Part shown: positions 8,356-15,841 of the stretch, piece after piece | Layout: each line of letters opens with the position of its first letter | Position numbering within the stretch: position 1 is the stretch's first letter | Origin: an uncultured Elusimicrobia bacterium | GTDB lineage: Bacteria; Elusimicrobiota; Elusimicrobia; Elusimicrobiales; UBA9959 | Direction of reading: 5' to 3' | Assembly: GCA_903873295.1 (NCBI GenBank) | Contig: CAIQNV010000100.1 | Location: 1-43,473, forward strand | Length of the DNA stretch: 43,473 nucleotides | Made by a program: the position numbers and the translations under genes | Notes under the pieces: generated by a model | Told to the model about the DNA's origin: nothing | The model's database searches: none | What the model saw: the letters and a program-made list of their open reading frames with translations, nothing else

Positions 8356-9002
8356 ATGACAAAGATAGAGGACCAGTCGAGGCTTGTGATCGCCCTGAAG
8401 GCTTTTACCGGGAAACTGCCGCCCCCTTATGTCAATGAAACGGAATTCTTCCTGGTCTCCCTGCAGAATATGGCGGAGTATCTGGCCGACCTGCAGAAAG
8501 AGGCGTTGAAGGCCGGCTGCGACAACTTTATCCGCAAGCTTGACGCCGGCACCGTTACTTCAAAAACTATCGATGAATTTAAGGCCGTGCTGGGCCGGCT
8601 CATTTCCAGCGCGGACCTTAAAATTATCAGCGCCAGCATGGTCGGCAGCAAGTCCCTGATCAAACAAAGGCTTTCCGCGCTGGAGCCGATCTCTTTGGTC
8701 GCCGAGTGGAAAAAACCCCGCGCGGCGATCCGGAGGCCGAGCGGCAGACACATGGAACTTATGCCCGGCTGCACTTTGCCGCGCTGGCGGCCAGGGTGGA
8801 AGCGGCGCCGACCGAGGCCTCGGCAAACGCCGCGCTGGCAAGGGCGCGCGAGGAGGTCGCCGAATACTGCTGTCTTTACTGCATCCCGATGAACGCGGAG
8901 GCCACCTTCAAGCCGGTTTCGCTGGCCTGCGTCGACGCGGCTTTGGCCGCCTGCTACGACCTGTTCAAAAAAATAAGGAAAGCTCTCGGCCGCTCACTTT
9001 AG
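8356..9002 (+). pseudogene. Unknown protein gene interrupted by a frameshift at an A6 run
   Basis: The first frame (ATG 8356) reads sensibly to about 8715 (NETEFFLVSLQNMAEYLADL, then ISLVAEWKK). It then turns Arg/Pro-rich and runs to a stop at 8892. From the a6 run at 8710-8715 the -1 frame carries the sensible continuation (PRGDPEAERQTHG, then AALARAREEVAEYCCLYCIP and YDLFKKIRKALGRSL), ending at 9002. One missing base in the homopolymer, or ribosomal slippage there, would give a continuous protein of about 215 residues. It is predicted mainly helical and soluble, with no signal peptide; a CCLYC cysteine cluster is near the C terminus. I do not recognise the family. It could be a sequencing indel, a true pseudogene or a slippage-controlled gene. 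Confidence 0.6.
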
Positions 9003-9101
9003 GCGGCGGTGCGCCTGCCGGGCCGCGGCCGGCCCGGGAAATTGAAGTGGAGGAAAGTCAGCAGAAAGCGGAAAAGGGGCATGGTGGTGCGCGGGCGCGA
9101 G

Positions 9102-9110
9102 TGGTATACT
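9102..9110 (+). promoter_or_regulatory. Extended -10 element candidate upstream of rubrerythrin
   Basis: tggtatact matches an extended -10 (TGnTATAAT-like). No good -35 hexamer is visible. It lies about 100 nt before the rubrerythrin start. A short inverted repeat gagtg/cactc brackets it (9099-9120). Confidence 0.3.
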
Positions 9111-9208
9111 GGTTTCACTCGGCGATACAGCGGATTTGATCGGCGCGCCGCCGGCCGGGATCGGTAAAAAAAGATGAGGGGAAAGCCGGATATTCTCAGG
9201 AGGTTAAG

Positions 9209-9796
9209 ATGAACAAGACTATCAGCATTGTTTTAATGGCGCTGGCTGTGCCGGCGCTGGCGGCCGTCACTACCAAAATGAACATGCAGACCGCCTTTAA
9301 CAGCGAGTTGAACACGGAGGTGCGCTATAAGGCGTTCGCGACAAAGGCGGACATCGAAGGCTACCCCGGCGTGGCGGGAGTTTTCCGCGCGGTCGCTTTT
9401 TCCGAAAGCATTCACGCGGCAAATCACGCCAAGGCGCTGAAGGCGCTGGGCGGGGACCCCGTGGAAGTCCTGAAAGTGTTCGAGGCCAAGACGACGAAAA
9501 CGGACCTGGAAGCCGCGCTCAAAGCGGAAATGAACGAGAGCGGACAGGTGTACCCCGCCTTTGTCAAACAGGCCGTAAAAGAAGGCAACGCGCAGGCTAT
9601 TATAAGTTTAAAGGGCGCGATGGCGTCGGAAGGCGGCCATGCCCGGATCTTCACGAAGCTGCTGAAGGCGGCCGCGGACTGGAAGAGCAAGATCGCGATA
9701 ATCGTGTGCAAGACCTGCGGCTATAGCACGGAAGACCTGAATATTAAACTGTGCCCGTTCTGCAAGCATCCGCGCGGCGAGTTCTTGGAAATGTGA
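9209..9796 (+). CDS. Rubrerythrin-like diiron protein with signal peptide
   Basis: 195 aa, ATG preceded by a strong aggagg. The N terminus (MNKTISIVLMALAVPALA) is a typical Sec signal peptide. The four-helix ferritin-like domain has candidate diiron ligands Glu37, Glu66xxHis69, Glu107 or Glu110, and Glu141xxHis144, with the family motif ESGQVYPAFVKQAVKEGN. A C-terminal rubredoxin-like site has Cys167/Cys170 (CKTC) and Cys182/Cys185 (CPFC). Rubrerythrins reduce peroxide using electrons passed through the rubredoxin site and are normally cytoplasmic, so the signal peptide is unusual and places this one in the periplasm. The convergent neighbour is the multiheme cytochrome operon, a possible electron source; that link is inference. 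The spacing between the second Cys pair and the diiron domain is standard, so activity is plausible. Confidence 0.88.
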   Translation: MNKTISIVLMALAVPALAAVTTKMNMQTAFNSELNTEVRYKAFATKADIEGYPGVAGVFRAVAFSESIHAANHAKALKALGGDPVEVLKVFEAKTTKTDLEAALKAEMNESGQVYPAFVKQAVKEGNAQAIISLKGAMASEGGHARIFTKLLKAAADWKSKIAIIVCKTCGYSTEDLNIKLCPFCKHPRGEFLEM

Positions 9797-9833
9797 AAAA
9801 GGCGGCTGAACGCGGCCGCAGGAAAGGCGGAGG

Positions 9834-11471
9834 CTACCACCGATAGGACAATGCGCCGCTGAAACTGGAACTGCCCGCCGAGCCCCGCTTTACCGTGGAA
9901 GACACCGCCTCCGCCTGCCAGGCCCGGTTGGGCCGCCAGTCCAGGCGCAGGCTGGCGTCGCCCAGTCTGAAAATTCGTCCGGAGGCCGCGCTGCGGTCGT
10001 AGCGGAAGCCGGCGTTAGTATCCAATATTAATTTTCCTTTCTGCATCGGCAGCGTCAGCCCGGCGGAGCCTCCATAATCGGTGCCTGTCGGGCCGGAAAC
10101 GTTGTACCCGGTCACATAGGCGCGGCCATCGGGCTTCCAAGGCAGACCCTGACGCCCGAGCGTGGCCCGCCAGCGCCCGGATTGCAGCCGTCCGTCGGTG
10201 CGGGTCCAGGAGATCTCCTCGTCCAAATTCAATTGCGCCGGCAAGGTCTGCCCGCTTCCCGTCCAGAAGCGCCAGTACCCGGGATCCATCACGAGCGGCA
10301 GGGTCCCGCCTATAAACGCGCGCTCCGCCGCCGCGTCTATCGGCTCAAAGTGGTTAACGCCGCCGCGCACCGTCAGCCACGTTCCCGGATTGGAGTTCAG
10401 GGACAGGTCCATACGGGTCAGCCGCGCCCCTTCATGGAACTTGGCAGCGTCGTCGTTAACGTCCACCTGGGCCGTCTGATAGACGCTTAAAAGCGGGCCG
10501 AAATCGAAATTCTGGTCGAAGAGCAGCGCCAGCTCGTCGGACTTGCCAAGCCAGAGCGTATGCATGACGCCGAGCGTGGCGGCGTAGGAGCCCTGTCCCG
10601 GCGTGCCGGACTCGGCCGAGGCGTAGAGCGCGCCCAGCTGCTCGCGGGAGGAGAAGCCCTGGAACAGGCGCTCCGGCCGCATTCCCGCCACGGCGCCGAT
10701 GTGCAGCCAGCCGGCCGGCACTTCCAGCGCCAGTCCGTCCACCGTCCCCAGCCCCGGGAGTTCTTTCGGGAAAAACCTGCCGGCGAGGAAAAGTCCGCCC
10801 TCGCCGAGGGGGTGTGAAAGCGTCAGAAGGCGGGCGCGGGGCCGGAAGCGGCGGAAATCGCTGGAAATAGAAGGGCGGTTGCCGTTGACGTAGCTGCCGT
10901 TGCCGGACCAGCTGAGAGACCAGGGGCCGCCGCCGAAGCGCTCTATGGCGCCGTCGGTATCCACGCGGGTTATCCGCTGGTTTATGGCGCCCGGAGTGAT
11001 AGCCTGGTAGAATTGCCGGAACATAACCCGCCCGTTCGCCCTGGCGGAAAGTTTGTAAGGCGTTATTTTTTTTGCCGCCGGAAGGGGCGTCAGCAGGGGC
11101 ACCAGGTCCTCCCCGCCGAGGCCGGCGCCGGCTTCCGGTTTGGCCGACGAAGGGTCCGTGGCCGTAAAATAAGCGATGTCTACGGCCTGGGGCAAAAAGT
11201 CCTTAGTATTGCCAAGCGCGCGCAGAAAAACGTCATTATGGTCCGCGCGCACTACCTCCACCGAGGCGATGCGCACCCCGCTGCGCATCAATATTCCTAC
11301 ATCGCCAGGCTTCAACTCGTGGAAGACGTCCATGTCCACCCCGACGATGGCGCCGGGCATGCCCATGATATGTCCCAGAAGATTGTCCTCCCCGGCCGCG
11401 GCGGACCAGGCCGGCAGGCCCGTGCCGGAGACCAGCGCGAACACAAGCAAAAGCCGGCTTATTAATCGCAT
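9834..11471 (-). CDS. Predicted outer-membrane beta-barrel protein, last gene of the cytochrome operon
   Basis: Start chosen at ATG 11471: it gives a clean signal peptide (MRLISRLLLVFALVSGTG, then WSAAAG) and overlaps the stop of the giant cytochrome gene by 10 nt. The frame opens 69 nt earlier without export features. Product 545 aa. A small N-terminal domain (about residues 25-110) is followed by alternating amphipathic strands (WSLSWSGNGSYVNG, WRATLGRQG, AGLTLPMQKGKLILDTNAGF) and a C-terminal FSGALSYRW with a terminal aromatic, the usual signal of BAM-inserted barrels. I do not recognise a named family. By position it is the candidate porin partner of the cytochromes, analogous to MtrB/PioB-type sheaths, but no sequence similarity to those can be claimed. 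It has no CxxCH motif. Confidence 0.75.
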   Translation of the reverse strand: MRLISRLLLVFALVSGTGLPAWSAAAGEDNLLGHIMGMPGAIVGVDMDVFHELKPGDVGILMRSGVRIASVEVVRADHNDVFLRALGNTKDFLPQAVDIAYFTATDPSSAKPEAGAGLGGEDLVPLLTPLPAAKKITPYKLSARANGRVMFRQFYQAITPGAINQRITRVDTDGAIERFGGGPWSLSWSGNGSYVNGNRPSISSDFRRFRPRARLLTLSHPLGEGGLFLAGRFFPKELPGLGTVDGLALEVPAGWLHIGAVAGMRPERLFQGFSSREQLGALYASAESGTPGQGSYAATLGVMHTLWLGKSDELALLFDQNFDFGPLLSVYQTAQVDVNDDAAKFHEGARLTRMDLSLNSNPGTWLTVRGGVNHFEPIDAAAERAFIGGTLPLVMDPGYWRFWTGSGQTLPAQLNLDEEISWTRTDGRLQSGRWRATLGRQGLPWKPDGRAYVTGYNVSGPTGTDYGGSAGLTLPMQKGKLILDTNAGFRYDRSAASGRIFRLGDASLRLDWRPNRAWQAEAVSSTVKRGSAGSSSFSGALSYRW

Positions 11472-14400
11472 GAAGACCTGTTCTGATGACAGGCGGTGCA
11501 GGTGGCCGCGGGATAGCTGCCCGGATGGCACTGCGCGCACCGCGCGTTCCTGTGCGCCTTATGGGTTATGCCATTGTAGCAGTTGCCATGAACGTAAGAC
11601 ACCGGCTGCCAGGAAGAGCCGCTGCTGCTGTGGCATTGACTGCAGGAATTCTCTATTATCCCCTGCGTAGAATGATTTACGGGCGTGGCAGCCGCGACAA
11701 AATTGGCGTGATGACAGGAGACGCAGTTCGTCATCGAAGCCGAATGCTTGAAGATCGCGCCCAGCCAGGTGGCCTGAGTGTGGCAGTCCGCGCAGGTCTG
11801 CGGGTAGGTCTTCGCCACATGGTTCAGAGCCGCCTGGTAGTTGGCGAGATGGCAGGAGACGCAGTTCGTCATCGAAGCCGAATGGTTGAAAGTCGCGCCC
11901 AGCCAGGCGGTCTGGGTATGACATTGAGCGCAGGTCTGCGGGTAACTTCTCGCGACATGGTTCGGCGCGGCCTGGTAATTCGCGAGATGGCAGGAGACGC
12001 AGTTCGTCATGGAAGCCGAATGCTTAAAGATCGCGCCCAGCCAGGTGGTCTGAGTGTGGCAGTCCGCGCAGGTCTGCGGGTAGGTCTTCGCCACATGGTT
12101 CAGAGCCGCCTGGTAGTTGGCGAGATGGCAGGAGACGCAGTTCGTCATGGAAGCCGAATGGTTGAAAGTCGCGCCAGTCCAGGCGGTCTGACTGTGGCAG
12201 TCAGCGCAGGTCTGGGGGTAACTTCTCGCGACATGGTTAGGCGCGGCCTGGTAATTAGCGAGATGGCAGGAGACGCAGTTCGTCATCGAGGGGGAATGGA
12301 CAAAAACCGCGCCCAGCCAGGCGGTCTGAGTATGGCATTGAGCGCAGGCCTGGGGGTAGCTCTTCGCGACATGGTTGGGCGCGGCCTGGTAGTTCGCGAG
12401 GTGGCAGAAAACGCAGTTCGTCATGGAAGCCGAATGGTTGAAAGTCGCGCCCAGCCAGGCGGTCTGGCTGTGGCAGTCCGCGCAGGTCTGCGGGTAGCTC
12501 TTCGCCGCATGGTTAGGCGCGGCCTGGTAATTCGCGAGGTGGCAGGTGACGCAGTTCGTCATCGAGGGGGAATGGACAAAAACCGCGCCCGTCCAGGCGG
12601 TCTGGGTATGACATTGAGTGCAGGTCTGCGGGTAGTTATTAGCCGCATGGTTCGGGGCCGACTGGTAGTTCGCGAGATGGCAGGTGACGCAGTTCGTCAT
12701 CGAAGGGGAATGATTGAAAAAAGCGCCCAGCCAGGTGGTCTGCGTATGGCATTGAGCGCAGGTCTGGGGGTAGCTCTTAGCCGCGTGATCCGGCGCGGCC
12801 TGGTAGTTAGCGAGATGGCAGGTGACGCAGTTGGTCATCGAAGCCGAATGGCTGAAAGTCGCGCCCAGCCAGGTGGTCTGGCTGTGGCAGTCCGCACAGG
12901 TCTGCGGATAGATCTTAGCCGCATGGTTAGGCGCGGCCTGGTAATTAGCGAGATGGCAGGTGACGCAGTTCGTCATCGAAGGGGAATGATTGAATAAAGC
13001 GCCCAGCCAGGCGGTCTGCGTATGGCATTGAGCGCAGGTCTGGGGATAATTCTTCGCGACATGGTTCGGCGCGGCCTGATAATTCGTAAGGTGGCAGGAA
13101 ACGCAGTTCGTCATCGAGGGGGAATGGACAAAAACCGCGCCCAGCCAGGTGGTCTGGCTGTGGCAGTCCGCGCAGGTCTGCGGATAGCTCTTAGCCGCGT
13201 GGTTCGGCGCGGCCTGGTAATTCGCGAGATGGCAGGTGACGCAGTTCGTCATCGAAGCCGAATGGTTGAAAGTCGCGCCCAGCCAGGCGGTCTGCGTATG
13301 GCATTGGGCGCAGGTCTGGGGATAATTCTTCGCGACATGGTTCGGCGCGGCCTGATAATTCGTAAGGTGGCAGGAAACGCAGTTCGTCATCGAGGGGGAA
13401 TGATTGAATAAAGCGCCCGACCAGGCGGCCATGTTATGACATTGAGCGCAAGTCTGCGGATAATTCTTCGCGACGTGGTTAGGCGCGGCCTGATAATTCG
13501 CGAGGTGGCAGGAGACGCAATTGGCTCCGGCCGCGGGGTGGGTGAAGTTCGCCCCGCTCCAGCCTGTCTGATTGTGGCACTGAAGGCAATTCTGCGCGTA
13601 GCTCTGGGCGGCGTGGTTCGGCGCGGCCTGATAATCGGCCAAATGGCAGAAGATGCAGTTGGTGATCGAAGCTGAATGCTTGAAAACCGCGCCCAGCCAG
13701 GCGGTCTGGGTGTGGCAGTCCGCGCAGGTCTGCGGATAGGTTCCGGCGGCGTGGTTCGGCGCCGTCTGGTAGCTCGCGAGGTGGCAGGTGACGCAGTTCG
13801 TCATCGAAGGCGAATGATTGAAAGTCGCGCCCAGCCAGGCGGTCTGATTGTGGCAGTCCGCGCAGGTCTGCGGATAGCTCTTAGCCGCATGGTTCGGCGC
13901 GGCCTGGTAGTTCGCGAGGTGGCAGGTGACGCAGTTCGTCATCGAAGGGGAATGATTGAAAGCCGCGCCCGTCCAGGCGGTCTGATTGTGGCATTGAGCG
14001 CAGGTCTGCGGATAGCTCTTCGCCGCGTGGTTAGGCGCGGCCTGGTAGTTCGCGAGGTGGCAGGTGACGCAGTTCGTCATCGAAGGGGAATGATTGAAAG
14101 CCGCGCCCAGCCAGGCGGTCTGATTGTGGCATTGCGCGCAGGTCTGCGGGTAATTCTTCGCCGCATGATTGGACGCGGCCTGATAGTTGGCGAGGTGGCA
14201 GGTGACGCAGTTCGTCATCGCGGACGAATGGACGAAAACCGCGCCCTTCCAGGCGGTCTGGGTGTGGCAGTTCGCGCAGGTCTGCGGATAGCTCTTTGCC
14301 GTATGGTTCGCAGCCGTCTGATAGTTGGCGAGGTGGCAGGTAACGCAGTTCGTCATCGCGGACGAATGGACGAAAACCGCGCCCTTCCAGGCGGTCTGGG

Positions 14401-15673
14401 TGTGGCAGTTCGCGCAGGTCTGCGGATAGCTCTTTGCCGTATGGTTCGCGGCCGTCTGATAGTTGGCGAGATGGCAGGTGACGCAGTCGGTCATCGAAGG
14501 CGAATGTTTGAAAGTCGCTATCTGCCAGGCGGTCTGGGTGTGGCACAGCGCGCAGGTCTGCGGGTAGTTATTGGCGGCGTGGTTCGGCGCGGCCTGGTAG
14601 TTTGTCTGATGGCAGGAACTGCAATTAGCCATAGAAGGGGAGTGCTTGAAAGTTATCCCTGTCCAGGCGGCGGTCCTGTGGCAGACCGCGCAGTTCCGGG
14701 AAAAATTGGCGGAGGCGTGATTGGGCACCGAGGCGTAGGCGCTCTGATGGCACTGGTAGCACTCGCGCGGCGCGCCCTGCAGGTCGCCTGACGCGGCGTT
14801 GGGATGACACTGTTCGCAGCTCAGGACCGCATGCTTGCCGGTAAGAGGAAAGCGGGTGCGGGCATGGTCGGCGATCTGCCTGCCCTGGGTGGCGCGCCGC
14901 TGCCAGGAGTCCTGGCCGTGGCAACGCTCGCAGTCCCGGCCCATAGAGCTCTTGTGCGGGTCCAAGTGGCAGCCGGCGCAGCCATGCGCCGCGAAGTTCT
15001 TTACGGGGCCGCGGTCATTGTGGCAGCGCAGACAGGCCGCCCCGGCGTGAGCGCCTTCCAAGGCGTAGCGGGTCTCCTTCAGATGATCGAATTTTACGTC
15101 GGGCCGCATGGCGTCCCAGCGGTTGGGAAGATGGCAGAGCGAGCAGTTGCGCGGAAAAGTCTTATGCGGGACCAGGGGCCCCCAGTCCTGTTCCCAGCGC
15201 AGTTGCCCGGAGCCCTTTCCTTTGCCGCCGGCGGTCTTCTTCGGGGCCGCGCTTTTTACTTCCGGCGCCGCGGCGGGGGCCGCAGTTGAGATGATGAGGG
15301 GGGCCGCTGCGGCAGCCGGGACGGGAGCCGCGGCCGTGACCGCCGCCGGCGCTGCGGTCGAGACTTCGATAGGCGCTGCGGTCAAGACCGCGACAGGCGC
15401 CGCGGTCGAGACGGCGACAGACGCCGCGGTCGAGACGGCGACAGACGCCGCGGCGGACCTGGTCCGGGTTTTATGGCCGGCCGCCTTTTTCGTATGGGTA
15501 GTTTTTTTCTGCCCCGCGGGCGGGGCCGCGTGTCCGGCCGCCGCCAGCCCGAACATTATGGCGGTGAGGAATATAAAAAATATCCGGGACGCCGGCTGGA
15601 ATAAGAAAAAACCGGGAACCCGCGGAGCGCGCTCCGCTGAAGTTCTATGGACGCCGCCTTTAAAGATAATCAT
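11462..15673 (-). CDS. Giant multiheme c-type cytochrome, 53 CxxCH motifs
   Basis: 1403 aa. A hydrophobic segment (FFIFLTAIMFGLAAAGHAA) acts as signal peptide, followed by a Lys/Ala-rich low-complexity linker. Counting by eye gives 53 CxxCH heme-binding motifs. Motifs 6-50 fall on an exact 23-residue lattice. Two motifs make a 46-residue unit with extra histidines (PNH and F-x-HS) that can serve as distal ligands, plus a conserved W, so bis-His hemes are likely. The N-terminal hemes (1-5) and the last three (51-53) are irregular caps. Each heme would be attached in the periplasm or beyond by cytochrome c maturation. It lies between the 17-heme cytochrome and the barrel gene, whose start it overlaps. 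Role inferred: a long electron wire across or beyond the outer envelope. Some cytochromes of metal reducers and Methanoperedens carry comparable or larger heme numbers. The N-terminal start is uncertain because the region before the hydrophobic core is long. Confidence 0.93.
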   Translation of the reverse strand: MIIFKGGVHRTSAERAPRVPGFFLFQPASRIFFIFLTAIMFGLAAAGHAAPPAGQKKTTHTKKAAGHKTRTRSAAASVAVSTAASVAVSTAAPVAVLTAAPIEVSTAAPAAVTAAAPVPAAAAAPLIISTAAPAAAPEVKSAAPKKTAGGKGKGSGQLRWEQDWGPLVPHKTFPRNCSLCHLPNRWDAMRPDVKFDHLKETRYALEGAHAGAACLRCHNDRGPVKNFAAHGCAGCHLDPHKSSMGRDCERCHGQDSWQRRATQGRQIADHARTRFPLTGKHAVLSCEQCHPNAASGDLQGAPRECYQCHQSAYASVPNHASANFSRNCAVCHRTAAWTGITFKHSPSMANCSSCHQTNYQAAPNHAANNYPQTCALCHTQTAWQIATFKHSPSMTDCVTCHLANYQTAANHTAKSYPQTCANCHTQTAWKGAVFVHSSAMTNCVTCHLANYQTAANHTAKSYPQTCANCHTQTAWKGAVFVHSSAMTNCVTCHLANYQAASNHAAKNYPQTCAQCHNQTAWLGAAFNHSPSMTNCVTCHLANYQAAPNHAAKSYPQTCAQCHNQTAWTGAAFNHSPSMTNCVTCHLANYQAAPNHAAKSYPQTCADCHNQTAWLGATFNHSPSMTNCVTCHLASYQTAPNHAAGTYPQTCADCHTQTAWLGAVFKHSASITNCIFCHLADYQAAPNHAAQSYAQNCLQCHNQTGWSGANFTHPAAGANCVSCHLANYQAAPNHVAKNYPQTCAQCHNMAAWSGALFNHSPSMTNCVSCHLTNYQAAPNHVAKNYPQTCAQCHTQTAWLGATFNHSASMTNCVTCHLANYQAAPNHAAKSYPQTCADCHSQTTWLGAVFVHSPSMTNCVSCHLTNYQAAPNHVAKNYPQTCAQCHTQTAWLGALFNHSPSMTNCVTCHLANYQAAPNHAAKIYPQTCADCHSQTTWLGATFSHSASMTNCVTCHLANYQAAPDHAAKSYPQTCAQCHTQTTWLGAFFNHSPSMTNCVTCHLANYQSAPNHAANNYPQTCTQCHTQTAWTGAVFVHSPSMTNCVTCHLANYQAAPNHAAKSYPQTCADCHSQTAWLGATFNHSASMTNCVFCHLANYQAAPNHVAKSYPQACAQCHTQTAWLGAVFVHSPSMTNCVSCHLANYQAAPNHVARSYPQTCADCHSQTAWTGATFNHSASMTNCVSCHLANYQAALNHVAKTYPQTCADCHTQTTWLGAIFKHSASMTNCVSCHLANYQAAPNHVARSYPQTCAQCHTQTAWLGATFNHSASMTNCVSCHLANYQAALNHVAKTYPQTCADCHTQATWLGAIFKHSASMTNCVSCHHANFVAAATPVNHSTQGIIENSCSQCHSSSGSSWQPVSYVHGNCYNGITHKAHRNARCAQCHPGSYPAATCTACHQNRSSCD
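11726..14623 (-). repeat. Tandem array of 21 exact-length 138-bp units encoding di-heme modules
   Basis: The first Cys codon of heme motif 8 begins at 14623 and that of motif 50 at 11725 (minus strand). The distance of 2898 bp is exactly 21 x 138, so no indel has accumulated over the array. Units differ by substitutions, for example HLANYQAAPNH or HLTNYQ, and TQTAWLG or SQTTWLG. The array is strong enough to keep long shadow frames open on the plus strand. Confidence 0.92.
15348..15443 (-). repeat. 24-bp tandem repeat, four copies, in the cytochrome linker
   Basis: Units at 15348, 15372, 15396 and 15420 each encode eight residues of the type ASVAVSTA or APIEVSTA. They form an Ala/Val/Thr-rich flexible linker between the signal peptide and the first heme of the giant cytochrome. 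Confidence 0.7.
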
Positions 15674-15817
15674 AAACAGGAATGATCCCCCGTATATCGT
15701 ACAATATTCAACTTAATATGCGATGCCGGGGCAAATGGTCGGATTCGCCCTTTAATTGACTACTTTCCACTTACTAGCCGCGGAAACACGTCTTCAAAGA
15801 AGCTTTTTTTCATCCTG

Positions 15818-15841
15818 GCGCTGAAGCGAAGCGTTCAGCGC
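15818..15841 (-). other. Hairpin at the end of the 17-heme cytochrome gene
   Basis: Perfect 8-bp inverted repeat gcgctgaa/ttcagcgc with an 8-nt loop, overlapping the stop codon at 15835-15837. On the minus strand it is followed by an A run rather than a T run, so it is not a classical terminator. It sits at the only wide junction (161 nt) of the operon and could be an mRNA processing or stability element that sets different levels for the two cytochromes. Confidence 0.45.

Noticed and set aside
11726-14623. CRISPR-like regular repeat array.
   Set aside because: Units are 138 bp with no spacer/repeat distinction and encode a continuous heme protein.
11486-14791. Long plus-strand open frames opposite the giant cytochrome (503, 129, 79 and 371 residues, Arg/Gly/Met-rich repeats).
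   Set aside because: They are antisense shadows kept open by the 138-bp period (a multiple of three). The minus-strand frame has 53 CxxCH motifs and a signal peptide.
15691-15720. Promoter for the giant cytochrome (ttgaat, tacgat-like boxes on the minus strand).
   Set aside because: Hexamers are present but no pair has acceptable spacing, so I could not support a promoter.
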